64,000 nt of DNA, taken from NCBI GenBank assembly GCA_002346225.1, contig DDYY01000006.1, positions 1 through 64,000 on the forward strand, in the 5' to 3' direction. Positions 43,229 through 51,782 of the stretch are shown here, one piece after another. Numbering within the stretch: the first letter of the stretch is position 1; every line of letters begins with the position of its first letter. This DNA comes from Bacteroidetes bacterium UBA3022 (GTDB lineage Bacteria > Bacteroidota > Bacteroidia > Chitinophagales > BACL12). The position numbers and the translations under genes were made by a program. A model generated the notes under the pieces. It did not search any database. It was given only the letters and a program-made list of their open reading frames with translations, and was not told the DNA's origin.

Positions 43229-46200
43229 ATGCTGAATAAAAGGATCATAGTAACTGTTGTTTTAGCCATGCTGGCCATATTAGATGTGGCAGCAAAGGAA
43301 AACATCGGTATCACTGGCAGAAATGCTAAGAATTACGCCAGACTTGCTTCGAATTGTAATGATGCCACCTCGCAGGTAGAGTTGGATATCAACAACGTTC
43401 GGGCGCGCTTGCTGGGTGCAGGTGACTTCTGGTGGGATTTAAATGCCGCCAAATATGTGGTGCCTAAGGTCTATCCACCTGATGTGGAGGTAAGTTCTTC
43501 ATTTGCCGGTGCCCTCTGGATTGGAGGTATTGATGCTGGTGGACAGTTGAAAATTGCCGCTCAAACCTATCGTCAAAGTGGTAATGACTTCTGGCCGGGC
43601 CCTCTTTCAGATGGTGGTACAACTAATGATGCTGTATGTAACGCATACGACCGTCACTGGAAAGTGAACCGTACCCTGATTGATAGCTTCCGTCTGGAAA
43701 ATCCTTATGACGGTGTATCCAATTTCTCCTATGATAACAAGTATCGCGTGATATGGGAATGGCCCGCTTTGGGAAATGAAAATGCACGTGGTAAGTCAGC
43801 AACAGACTTCTTAATTATCAATCGTCCGCAAGCTCCATTCGTGGATCTGAACTTCAACGGAGTTTATGAGCCTCAGGTGGGTGAGTATCCTGATATTGAT
43901 GGAGACCAGGCCATCTGGTGGGTGTACAATGATAAAGGAAACATCCACACTGAAACCGGTGGTGATGCTATCGGTATTGAAATTCAGGCTACAGCATTTG
44001 GCTTTAGCACCAACGACGAGATTAACGACATGACCTTCTATCGTTATGAGGTCATCAACTTCGCTACAACTCCGCTCGACTCCGTATTCTTTGGATATTG
44101 GGTAGACCCCGATTTGGGTTTCTACAACGATGACTGGGTGGGTTGTGATACTTCTATTTCCCTCGGAATTGTATACAACGGTGATGCAGTAGATGGTCCG
44201 GATATCGCTTCTTATGGAGCTAACCCACCACTTTTTGGTACCGACTTTTTCCAGGGACCCATCAAGTACATTTATGATGGTACCTCCATCGTGGACTCTG
44301 TTCGCCTGGGGATGAGTGCCTTCCTATTTTATAACAATGACTTCTCGGTAATTGGAAACCCCGAAGTGGCAGCACATTTCTACGGTTACCTTTCCGGTAG
44401 CTGGAAGGATGGCTCACCATTTACCTTTGGTGGTAACGGTTACGGTGGTTCTGATCCTACACCTTTCATGTTCCCCAGCGATCCGTCTGACGCGACTGGC
44501 TGGAGCGAATGTACAGAAGGTAACCCCCCTGCAGATAGACGTTATATTCAGTCTTCAGGACCTTTCCGTCTGGAGCCGGGTGCAACCAACGAAGTTGTAG
44601 TAGGTGCTGTTTGGGTTAGGCCTCCGGTATCAGGTGGTTGCCAGACAACTTTCGAACAGATTTCCTTGGCTGACCAGAAGGCACAGGCGCTTTTCGATGC
44701 TGACTTCGATTTGATTGATGGTCCTGATGCACCTGATGTAAGTATTCGTGAATTGGATGGTGAGATAATCCTTTCTATTACCAATACAGGAAACTCTAAC
44801 AATGCCGGTGAGAAATACGAAGAGACAGATCCAATCATTAGTAGTATTGCTTCTGAAGATCCTTCAGTGGAAGATACAACCTATAACTTCCAGGGATATA
44901 AAGTATACCAACTGGTAAATGGTCAGGTTTCTCCTTCTGAATTTACTGATCCAACCAAGGCACGTTTAGTGTTCCAGTGCGATATTAAAGATGGCATTGC
45001 TAACCTGGTGAACTTCCAGTTTGATCCTTTATTAGGAGCTGATGTACCTACTTTGAAGGTGGAAGGTTCTGATGAGGGTATCAGACATACTTTCAGGGTT
45101 ACGGATGACGCCTTTGCAGAAGAGAACACCAAACTGGTGAATTATCAGACCTACTATTATTCAGTAATAGCCTACGCTTATAACAACTTTAAGCCATACG
45201 ATCCAACGGATCCGAACACGCAAAAGAATCCTTATCTGGAAGGTCGTAATAACATTAAAGTTTATACTGCCATTCCGCATATAACTGATCCGGAAAATGG
45301 TGGTACTATATTGAATGCTCAGTATGGTGATGGACCGGATATTACTCAGATAGAAGGTGATGGTAACGGAGGTTATTTCCTTGAATTGGCGGATGCATCA
45401 GTATCTACCATTCTGGAAGACTTCGTAGATCCAACTCCAACCTACAAAGGTCGCAATGCACCAATTGATGTAATGATCTACGACCCACTGCGGGTGCCTA
45501 ATGCCAACTTTGAGGTGGTGCTTTATGACTCCTCCGTGGCAGCAATTGGAGCACCTAGTGGCTACGTACTTAACAGAGATTCTACCTGGTGGGTTATGAC
45601 GAATTTGTCCTCAGGCGTATCTGTGAAGTCTGACTTACCTATATCGTTTATTAACGAACAGATTATTCCGGACTGGGGACTAGCAGTTACCATTAAGGCT
45701 GTAAATCCTCCTGGCCCCAATCCTAGCATTGCAGGCGTAGAGTGGGAGGAAAACAACGGTCTGATCGGTTCAACCCTTGAGTATGCCAATACCAACAGGC
45801 AGTGGCTCACTGGAGTTCCTGATGTGGATGGTGTGCCGTTCCTGGATTGGATTAGAAGTGGTCTGGATGAAACTGACTTAGCAGGACAGGATGATAATGC
45901 AGTGTTTGAAACGCTCCTAGGTGGTACAGTTGCTCCTTTAGGTTTGGTTCAAATCAACAGTGCAACCAGATTTAGCATGCCAATGCGCCAGATTATTGGA
46001 CTTACGGTAAGCTTACCTCAGGTTAAATTGAGCAACCTTACCAGTGTTGATCTGGTATTCACTCCGGATAAGACCAAGTGGTCTCGTTGCGTGGTGCTTA
46101 ACACAGGTGAAGGTCCAAGTACTAACCTTTATGGTGAAGACAAGCTGGATATGCGTCAAAAGCCTTCCAAAGACATTGACGGAAATGAAATTGAGGGTGA

Positions 46201-47074
46201 AGTTGGTCGCAGCTGGTTCCCTGGTTATGCTATTGAAGTAGAAACCGGTCGTCGTTTGAACATCATGTTTGGAGAAGATCCATTTGTGAATGAAGACGGT
46301 AATGCGGATGATATGCTGTTCAACCCGAGCTCCAAGTTCTTCAATGAGACACAAACGGTTTCCATCTTTGGTGGTAAGCACAATATTTACGTGCACAGGA
46401 CAACCTATGACGAGGGTCAGGGATTAAGTGACTCCTTAACATGGGTGGGTGGTTCACGCCCAGGTTCTACTGTCTACAGAGAGATAATGAAAAACGTTAT
46501 CTACCTGTACCGTCCATACCTGGCACCGGGAGTTGCTCTCGAAAGTCTTGAAAACGGAATTATTCCGACCGAAACGAAAGTGAAAATCAGGGTAACCAAC
46601 AGGTATATAAATAATATTGTTACCAATGAAAACCTGGGCTTCCCGAAATATACCTTCACAACCGACGGATTGGCTGCTACAGTTAATGATGTAGCCACGG
46701 CTGAAAGTGCCCTGGATTTGATCAATGTTGTTCCGAATCCTTACTATGCTTTCTCCGGTTATGAAAACAGTCCGGTGGATAACAGGATCAAGATTACCAA
46801 CCTACCTGCAACTTGCGTAGTGAGTATTTACATGATGGATGGTACCTTGGTAAGGAGATTTGACAGAGCAGTTCCGCAGGATAACACCGATGGTGCTGTG
46901 CTCTCCACAAGAGCTAATAACCTTGATACCTCTGTGGAGTGGGATCTTAAAAACCAACGTGCAGTGCCAATTGCAAGTGGTATTTACTTAATACATATTG
47001 ATGCCGGTGACCTTGGAGAACGCACTATTAAGTGGTTCGGTATTACCAGGCCAATTGATCTTGATACCTTCTAA
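43229..47074 (+). CDS. Large secreted protein with probable type A T9SS sorting domain
   Basis: The 1281-residue product has a signal peptide (about 1-22, ending DVAAK) and no enzyme domain I recognise. It is rich in aromatic and acidic beta-strand sequence (SSFAGALWIGGIDAGGQLKI, FFGYWVDPDLGFYNDDWVG, PSDPSDATGWSECTEGNPP). The C-terminus reads like a sorting domain: NVVPNPYYAFSGYE, IKITNLPATCVVSIYMMDG, VEWDLKNQRAVPIASGIYLI. It ends ITRPIDLDTF, longer than the standard type A end. Export by the type IX system is inferred. It lies 30 bases after the TonB receptor gene and 11 before a PorV/PorQ-like gene, presumably one transcript. From memory this trio recurs in related Bacteroidota, but its function is unknown. 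Confidence 0.75.
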   Translation: MLNKRIIVTVVLAMLAILDVAAKENIGITGRNAKNYARLASNCNDATSQVELDINNVRARLLGAGDFWWDLNAAKYVVPKVYPPDVEVSSSFAGALWIGGIDAGGQLKIAAQTYRQSGNDFWPGPLSDGGTTNDAVCNAYDRHWKVNRTLIDSFRLENPYDGVSNFSYDNKYRVIWEWPALGNENARGKSATDFLIINRPQAPFVDLNFNGVYEPQVGEYPDIDGDQAIWWVYNDKGNIHTETGGDAIGIEIQATAFGFSTNDEINDMTFYRYEVINFATTPLDSVFFGYWVDPDLGFYNDDWVGCDTSISLGIVYNGDAVDGPDIASYGANPPLFGTDFFQGPIKYIYDGTSIVDSVRLGMSAFLFYNNDFSVIGNPEVAAHFYGYLSGSWKDGSPFTFGGNGYGGSDPTPFMFPSDPSDATGWSECTEGNPPADRRYIQSSGPFRLEPGATNEVVVGAVWVRPPVSGGCQTTFEQISLADQKAQALFDADFDLIDGPDAPDVSIRELDGEIILSITNTGNSNNAGEKYEETDPIISSIASEDPSVEDTTYNFQGYKVYQLVNGQVSPSEFTDPTKARLVFQCDIKDGIANLVNFQFDPLLGADVPTLKVEGSDEGIRHTFRVTDDAFAEENTKLVNYQTYYYSVIAYAYNNFKPYDPTDPNTQKNPYLEGRNNIKVYTAIPHITDPENGGTILNAQYGDGPDITQIEGDGNGGYFLELADASVSTILEDFVDPTPTYKGRNAPIDVMIYDPLRVPNANFEVVLYDSSVAAIGAPSGYVLNRDSTWWVMTNLSSGVSVKSDLPISFINEQIIPDWGLAVTIKAVNPPGPNPSIAGVEWEENNGLIGSTLEYANTNRQWLTGVPDVDGVPFLDWIRSGLDETDLAGQDDNAVFETLLGGTVAPLGLVQINSATRFSMPMRQIIGLTVSLPQVKLSNLTSVDLVFTPDKTKWSRCVVLNTGEGPSTNLYGEDKLDMRQKPSKDIDGNEIEGEVGRSWFPGYAIEVETGRRLNIMFGEDPFVNEDGNADDMLFNPSSKFFNETQTVSIFGGKHNIYVHRTTYDEGQGLSDSLTWVGGSRPGSTVYREIMKNVIYLYRPYLAPGVALESLENGIIPTETKVKIRVTNRYINNIVTNENLGFPKYTFTTDGLAATVNDVATAESALDLINVVPNPYYAFSGYENSPVDNRIKITNLPATCVVSIYMMDGTLVRRFDRAVPQDNTDGAVLSTRANNLDTSVEWDLKNQRAVPIASGIYLIHIDAGDLGERTIKWFGITRPIDLDTF

Positions 47075-47085
47075 ACCCATTCATA

Positions 47086-48156
47086 ATGAGAAGATTGTTT
47101 AAAATAGCATGTGTTGTAGTTGCCTCGGCCATTTCTTTGAATGGTTTCGCAGGGAATCCTGACAGGGCCGGAGAGGCCGGAGCGTCAGAACTACTGATAA
47201 ATCCCTGGGCTATGAGTGCCGGTTGGTATGGGCTGAATATTGCCTCCGTTAAGGGGATTGAGGCTATGAGCCTGAATGTAGCAGGTCTAACCTTTATTAA
47301 TCAAACCCAACTGGAATTTTCACGCAGTGAATACCTTGTAGGTTCTGATGTGAGCATTAGTTCCTTTGGATTTGCGCAGCGGGTTGGAGAAGGTGCCATC
47401 GGCTTGTCGTTGGTATCTTTTAACCTGGGCGATATTCCAGTAACTACCACGCAAGCTCCTGAAGGAACAGGAGCGGTTTTTACACCCAGATTAAGCAATA
47501 TTGCGGTTTCTTATTCCCGCAAATTTGCTGATTACCTGGCAGGTGGTGTTACATTCAGAGGTATCTCCGAGAATATTGCAGATGCACGTGCCTTCGGTAT
47601 CGGAATGGATGTGGGTATCCAGTATATCACCGGTCCTGCCGAACACCCCGAGCAAATCAAAATGGGGGTTGCGTTGAGAAACATTGGTTCTCCCATGCGC
47701 TTCCAGGGTGATGGTGTAACTTTCAGCGGTTTAGTTCCTGATGGATCTTACAACACAACCATCGCTTTCAGAACAGAGAATTTTGAGTTACCGGTATTGT
47801 TAACTATGGGACTTTCTTATGACTTCTACTTCGGCTCCAAGCACAGATTGACAGCCGTGGGTAACTTTATCTCCAACTCATTCTACAAAGATCAATTTGG
47901 AGGTGGACTGGAATATGCCCTTAAAGTAAAAGGACAGGAAATGTTTATGTTGCGCAGTGGTTACCGTTACGAAGATGGCATCACCAGCAATGATCCTACG
48001 CAAAGAACAACAGCGCATAATGGATTTGCCGCAGGTGCTACTTTCCAGACAAGGTTCACAGATAACGATAATACCATCCTCAGCATCAACTATGCTTACA
48101 GAGGATCTGATCCGTTTGATGGAACACACTCTCTGGGTATTCGTCTTAGTATATAA
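47086..48156 (+). CDS. PorV/PorQ family outer-membrane protein
   Basis: The 356-residue product has a signal peptide (about 1-23), then the family start GEAGASELLINPWAMSAGWYGLNIASVKGIEAMSLNVAGL and the beta-strand pattern of a FadL-like barrel, with LSNIAVSYSRKF and a terminal aromatic-poor GTHSLGIRLSI. PorV shuttles type A cargo from the type IX translocon to the attachment complex, and PorQ acts similarly. Here it follows a type A-like cargo gene in the same operon, suggesting a dedicated partner, though it may equally be a general PorV paralogue. A strong terminator follows. Confidence 0.85.
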   Translation: MRRLFKIACVVVASAISLNGFAGNPDRAGEAGASELLINPWAMSAGWYGLNIASVKGIEAMSLNVAGLTFINQTQLEFSRSEYLVGSDVSISSFGFAQRVGEGAIGLSLVSFNLGDIPVTTTQAPEGTGAVFTPRLSNIAVSYSRKFADYLAGGVTFRGISENIADARAFGIGMDVGIQYITGPAEHPEQIKMGVALRNIGSPMRFQGDGVTFSGLVPDGSYNTTIAFRTENFELPVLLTMGLSYDFYFGSKHRLTAVGNFISNSFYKDQFGGGLEYALKVKGQEMFMLRSGYRYEDGITSNDPTQRTTAHNGFAAGATFQTRFTDNDNTILSINYAYRGSDPFDGTHSLGIRLSI

Positions 48157-48177
48157 TTTTTTATTCATATAATTTCT

Positions 48178-48211
48178 GGAAACGTTTCTGTCAAGAAACG
48201 TTTCCTTTTTT
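48178..48211 (+). terminator. Strong terminator of the TonB receptor operon
   Basis: GGAAACGTTTCT (48178-48189) and AGAAACGTTTCC (48194-48205) form a perfect 12-pair stem around the loop GTCA, followed by six T. It begins 21 bases after the PorV/PorQ-like stop and ends 13 bases before greA. Confidence 0.92.
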
Positions 48212-48224
48212 ATTAAATATTGCT

Positions 48225-48698
48225 ATGGCACAGATTAACTACATGACAGAAGAAGGTTTAGAGAACCTTAGAAAAGAGGTTCAGGAAATGAAAACCAAAG
48301 GGCGTGCTGAAATGGCTAACATGATTAAAGAGGCACGTGAAAAAGGCGATTTATCCGAGAATGCCGAATACGATGCAGCCAAGGAAGCACAAGGAATGCT
48401 GGAAATGAAAATTTCTCAGTTAGAAGAAATGCTGGCGAATTCACGCGTTATGGATACTTCTCAAATAGATGTTTCCAAGGTATCGGTTTTAACTACCGTA
48501 AAGGTTTTCCATGAGAAAATGAATCGTGAAATAGAATATACGCTGGTGGCCGAAAAAGAGGCTGATCTAAAGCAGAATAAGATTTCCGTTACATCTCCTA
48601 TTGGAAAGGGGCTGTTAGGCAAGAAGGTAGGTGAAACAGCTCATATAGAAGTACCGGCTGGGATGTTGTCTATGAAAATTCTTGATATCAGATTGTAG
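48225..48698 (+). CDS. greA: Transcription elongation factor GreA
   Basis: The 157-residue factor rescues backtracked RNA polymerase by stimulating transcript cleavage. Seen: YMTEEGLENLRKEVQEMK and the coiled-coil tip GDLSENAEYDAAKEAQG with the acidic residues that enter the polymerase channel, then the FKBP-like C-terminal domain with SVTSPIGKGLLGKKVGETAHIEVPAG. Length and ends are normal. It starts 13 bases after a strong terminator; no -7 box could be placed in that short space, so the promoter may overlap the terminator. The HIT gene begins two bases after its stop. Confidence 0.96.
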   Translation: MAQINYMTEEGLENLRKEVQEMKTKGRAEMANMIKEAREKGDLSENAEYDAAKEAQGMLEMKISQLEEMLANSRVMDTSQIDVSKVSVLTTVKVFHEKMNREIEYTLVAEKEADLKQNKISVTSPIGKGLLGKKVGETAHIEVPAGMLSMKILDIRL

Positions 48699-48700
48699 TC

Positions 48701-49099
48701 ATGCCAACACTTTTTAGCAAAATAGTCTCCGGTGAAATTCCTGCATATAAAATTGCAGAAGATGAAAATTTCCTGGCTTTCCTGGATATCAATCCATTGG
48801 CGCCCGGTCACACCCTGGTTATCCCCAAAGTAGAAATTGATTACATCTTTGACTTAGATGAGCACTTGTTGGAAGGCATTCTTCCTTTTGCCAGAAATAT
48901 TGCTAAAGCGATAGAAAGACTGGTGCCTTGTGAGCGAGTTGGTGTTTCGGTTATTGGTTTGGAAGTGCCCCATGCGCATGTCCACCTTATACCTTTGAGA
49001 ACAATGGACGATATCAACTTTAGCCGACCTAAGCTGCAAATGACCGGTAATCAATTGCTGGAGATGGCAGAGAAAATAAAAGCTGAACTGGCTATTTGA
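48701..49099 (+). CDS. HIT family nucleotide hydrolase
   Basis: The 132-residue product is a histidine-triad protein of the Hint/PKCI type, which hydrolyses nucleoside phosphoramidates and related adenylates. Seen: LFSKIVSGEIPAYKIAEDENFLAF at the start (cut here to its key parts LFSKIVSGEIP and FLAFLDINP), PGHTLVIPK, and the triad HAHVHLIPL (His91, 93 and 95). It lies two bases after greA and overlaps the convergent ruvC by eight bases. Confidence 0.93.
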   Translation: MPTLFSKIVSGEIPAYKIAEDENFLAFLDINPLAPGHTLVIPKVEIDYIFDLDEHLLEGILPFARNIAKAIERLVPCERVGVSVIGLEVPHAHVHLIPLRTMDDINFSRPKLQMTGNQLLEMAEKIKAELAI

Positions 49100-49664
49100 T
49101 ATTGGATTTTCCAGGATTGCTGTTAATGTAGTCACCCCAGCTTTTGAACTGTTTGTTCGTGCCTTTTAAACCTGATTTTCCTTCGAAGTAATGACAGACA
49201 GCCACTGCGATAGCGTCTGTTTCATCGAGGTGTACAGTAGCCTTAGGTAGGGTGTACATGCTTTCAATCATGCGGGCTACACGCTCTTTACTGGCATTGC
49301 CATTTCCGGTGATGGATTGTTTTATCCTTCTGGGGCTGTATTCGGCAATTATTAGTTTATTTTCCAGCCCTGCCAGGATAGCTGCTCCCTGCGCCCTTCC
49401 CAGTTTCAGCATAGACTGAATATTCTTTCCATAAAAAGGAGCCTCAATAGCCATGTCTGAAGGCTGATGAAGTTGTATGAGTTCTGAAATTTGAGTGAAT
49501 ATCTGGTGTAGCCGATCGAAATGCGTATCTGTACCCTTTAGTTTCAAAACTCCGCAACTGGTAATTTTTAAAGTATTTTTATTCCCGATTAAGATGCTGT
49601 ACCCTAATATGTTGGTTCCGGGGTCTATACCCAGTATCACTTTTTCCTTTTGCTCGCTTTTCAT
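49092..49664 (-). CDS. ruvC: Holliday junction endonuclease RuvC
   Basis: The 190-residue resolvase cuts Holliday junctions with RuvAB. The RNase H-like fold has the acidic residues expected: Asp14 in ILGIDPGTNILGYS, Glu in MAIEAPFYGKN, and two Asp in LDETDAIAVAVCHYF. The basic HxS/G-type segment RRIKQSITGNGNASKERV is also typical. ATG at 49664 is preferred over a TTG at 49667. It overlaps the HIT gene by eight bases at the 3' ends and diverges from a membrane protein gene with 26 bases between. Confidence 0.95.
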   Translation of the reverse strand: MKSEQKEKVILGIDPGTNILGYSILIGNKNTLKITSCGVLKLKGTDTHFDRLHQIFTQISELIQLHQPSDMAIEAPFYGKNIQSMLKLGRAQGAAILAGLENKLIIAEYSPRRIKQSITGNGNASKERVARMIESMYTLPKATVHLDETDAIAVAVCHYFEGKSGLKGTNKQFKSWGDYINSNPGKSNIK

Positions 49665-49690
49665 CAAATCGATAATATAGGTGCCTTGCT

Positions 49691-50659
49691 ATGAATAAAA
49701 ACTTAATTACCGCAGTAATAAAGGTAGCTATTCTGGCCCTTCTCAGTTGGGCGCTTTATGAACAGCTGGTAGTAAGCGACAGACTTAGTGATGTTTATTT
49801 AAAACTAAAGGGCAGTTTAAATACACGGGGTTGGTGGTTGCTCGTTTTCTGCGTTGTATTGATGTTTTTTAACTGGGGTACGGAGGCGCTTAAATGGAAA
49901 TTATTAATTCAGCCTCTATTACCAATCCGCTTCTTCCGGGCTTTTAAAGCTGTCTGGACAGGTGTTACACTCGGGTTGTTTACACCCAATCGTATTGGTG
50001 AATATGGCGGCCGCTTGCTGTATATACCTATGCGGTTCAGGCTATCAGGAGTTGTCAGTAGTCTTATAGGCAGCTACGCGCAGATTTTGGCAACGCTACT
50101 GGTGGGAATTATAGGACTCCTGAGTTTTACCAGTGAGCATCTAGACATCGGTACACCCGTTTTTACTGCTATCGTTTTTATAGGTCTGCTGCTGCTGGTA
50201 CTCTTGGTTCTGGGGTATTATAATCTGGGTGTTTTTATTACTGCAATGGGTCATAAACGGGTCTTTCGGAAAATTATGCCCTACATAAGTGTTCTGGATA
50301 AATACCATAACAGGGACTTTACACGCATATGGATGTTGTCGGTGTTGAGGTTTTTAATTTTCTCGGCACAGTATTTGATTTTTCTAAGATTGTTCGGTGT
50401 AGAAATTCAATTAATGGAAGGCATGACAGCAATTGGTGTAATATTTTTAGCTCAAACAATTTTGCCCAGCTTCACAGTTGCGGAGTTGTTTACACGCGGA
50501 AATATTTCGCTGTACTTCCTCGGATTCTATACGGATAATAGTGGCGCAGTGCTGGCGGCATCTACAAGTTTGTGGTTGCTGAATCTGATCATTCCTGCCA
50601 CACTGGGTTATCTCTTTATTCTTAGAAAGAACTTTTTCAAAAACAAAAGGTCAACATGA
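49691..50659 (+). CDS. Flippase-like/lysylphosphatidylglycerol synthase-type membrane protein
   Basis: The 322-residue inner-membrane protein has about eight predicted helices and the UPF0104/YbhN-type pattern: NWGTEALKWKLLI, KAVWTGVTLGLFTPNRIGEYGGRLLY and FLAQTILPSFTVAELFTRG. It is related to the flippase half of MprF but has no synthase domain. Relatives have been proposed to move lipids or polyprenyl carriers; no substrate is known here. The DUF3108 gene overlaps its stop by four bases (ATGA), a sign of coupled translation. Confidence 0.82.
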   Translation: MNKNLITAVIKVAILALLSWALYEQLVVSDRLSDVYLKLKGSLNTRGWWLLVFCVVLMFFNWGTEALKWKLLIQPLLPIRFFRAFKAVWTGVTLGLFTPNRIGEYGGRLLYIPMRFRLSGVVSSLIGSYAQILATLLVGIIGLLSFTSEHLDIGTPVFTAIVFIGLLLLVLLVLGYYNLGVFITAMGHKRVFRKIMPYISVLDKYHNRDFTRIWMLSVLRFLIFSAQYLIFLRLFGVEIQLMEGMTAIGVIFLAQTILPSFTVAELFTRGNISLYFLGFYTDNSGAVLAASTSLWLLNLIIPATLGYLFILRKNFFKNKRST

Positions 50660-51492
50660 AAAAAGCACTGTTCATTCCTGTATTGTTTTTTATCGGAGGC
50701 GCATCATCTTCGCCGGAAAGTGCCTGGATAGAACCTGCCCCAGTTTGTGATATTCAGAAGAGTTCCTTTCAGGCAGGCGAATCGCTCTCTTATAAGGTAT
50801 TTTATAATGCGGGTCCTATGTGGGTAGGCGCCGGGGAAGTGTATTTTAAGCTGAACGCGCATCAGGAAAATGGGAGAGAGGTGCTGCATGCAGTTTCCGA
50901 AGCTGTAACCTATAAATCTTTTGACTGGTTCTTCAAGGTGCGCGATAAGTTAGATACTTACATGTATGCCAATACCCTGCAGAGTTATAAATTTTCTCGA
51001 GATGTGAATGAAGGAGGTTACACTTTTTACCGCTCCTACGACTGGAACCGCTCTACCAATACAATCGTATCTTTTGAGGACAGAAAAAATGGTAAAACCA
51101 AAACGGAAACCATCAAGAATGTAGACCCCTGTGCAACTGACTTGCTCTCAGTATTTTATTGGGCCAGAACTATTGATTTCAATAAATACAAACCCGGTGA
51201 TAAGATTCCGGTTTCGTTGGCAGCAGATGATGCGGTATACGATCTGTACATCCGTTACGAAGGCAAAGAAGAGTACAAAACCAAACTGGGTACCTTCTCT
51301 TGCATGAAAGTAAAACCGCTGCTGGTGGAGGGTAAGATTTTTCGCTCAGGCGAAGGTATGACCATCTGGTTTACAGACGATGAAAACAGAATACCGGTGC
51401 GTATCGAATCGCAATTACTGGTCGGTCGCATCACATGTGACCTGAAATCCTACTCCGGAATTAAGTACCCATTTACATCTTTAGTGAAGTGA
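50656..51492 (+). CDS. DUF3108 domain secreted protein
   Basis: The 278-residue product starts with a signal peptide (MKKALFIPVLFFIGGASSS) and has the DUF3108 pattern: AGESLSYKVFYNAGPMWVGAGE near the start, RDKLDTYMYANTLQSYKFSRD, and a closing IWFTDDENRIPVRIESQLLVG and TCDLKSY. The domain is probably a periplasmic or outer-membrane-associated beta barrel-like fold; the function is not established. It overlaps the genes on both sides by four bases (ATGA and GTGA), so the three are probably translated from one message. Confidence 0.85.
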   Translation: MKKALFIPVLFFIGGASSSPESAWIEPAPVCDIQKSSFQAGESLSYKVFYNAGPMWVGAGEVYFKLNAHQENGREVLHAVSEAVTYKSFDWFFKVRDKLDTYMYANTLQSYKFSRDVNEGGYTFYRSYDWNRSTNTIVSFEDRKNGKTKTETIKNVDPCATDLLSVFYWARTIDFNKYKPGDKIPVSLAADDAVYDLYIRYEGKEEYKTKLGTFSCMKVKPLLVEGKIFRSGEGMTIWFTDDENRIPVRIESQLLVGRITCDLKSYSGIKYPFTSLVK

Positions 51493-51782
51493 TATCCGGT
51501 ATCAGCGAAGCAAAACTGAAAGACTGGGAACAGGCCCAAAAGCCATTTCAACTTATTGATGTGCGGGAGGCTGACGAGCGGGTCGCACATAACATAGGTG
51601 GCGACTGGATTCCTCTGGGTGAAATTATTCGACGCAGGGAGGAAATTAGCCGCGAAATACCGGTGGTTTTTTATTGCCGGAAAGGTATAAGAAGCCAAAT
51701 TGCGATTCAACGATTACTGGGAACCGGGCAGTTCAATAGTGATTTACTCTTCAACCTTACCGGGGGAATTGGCGAGGGGTGA
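51489..51782 (+). CDS. Rhodanese-like domain protein
   Basis: A single 97-residue rhodanese domain: LIDVREADERVAHNIGGDWIPLGEI and the active-site loop PVVFYCRKGIRSQ with Cys63. It may carry sulfur as a persulfide or act in redox or stress reactions. The start is GTG at 51489, overlapping the previous stop in GTGA. Its 3' end overlaps the convergent LD-carboxypeptidase by 39 bases, which is long for convergent genes. The C-terminal residues LFNLTGGIGEG look family-normal, so the overlap is probably real. Confidence 0.87.
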   Translation: MISGISEAKLKDWEQAQKPFQLIDVREADERVAHNIGGDWIPLGEIIRRREEISREIPVVFYCRKGIRSQIAIQRLLGTGQFNSDLLFNLTGGIGEG

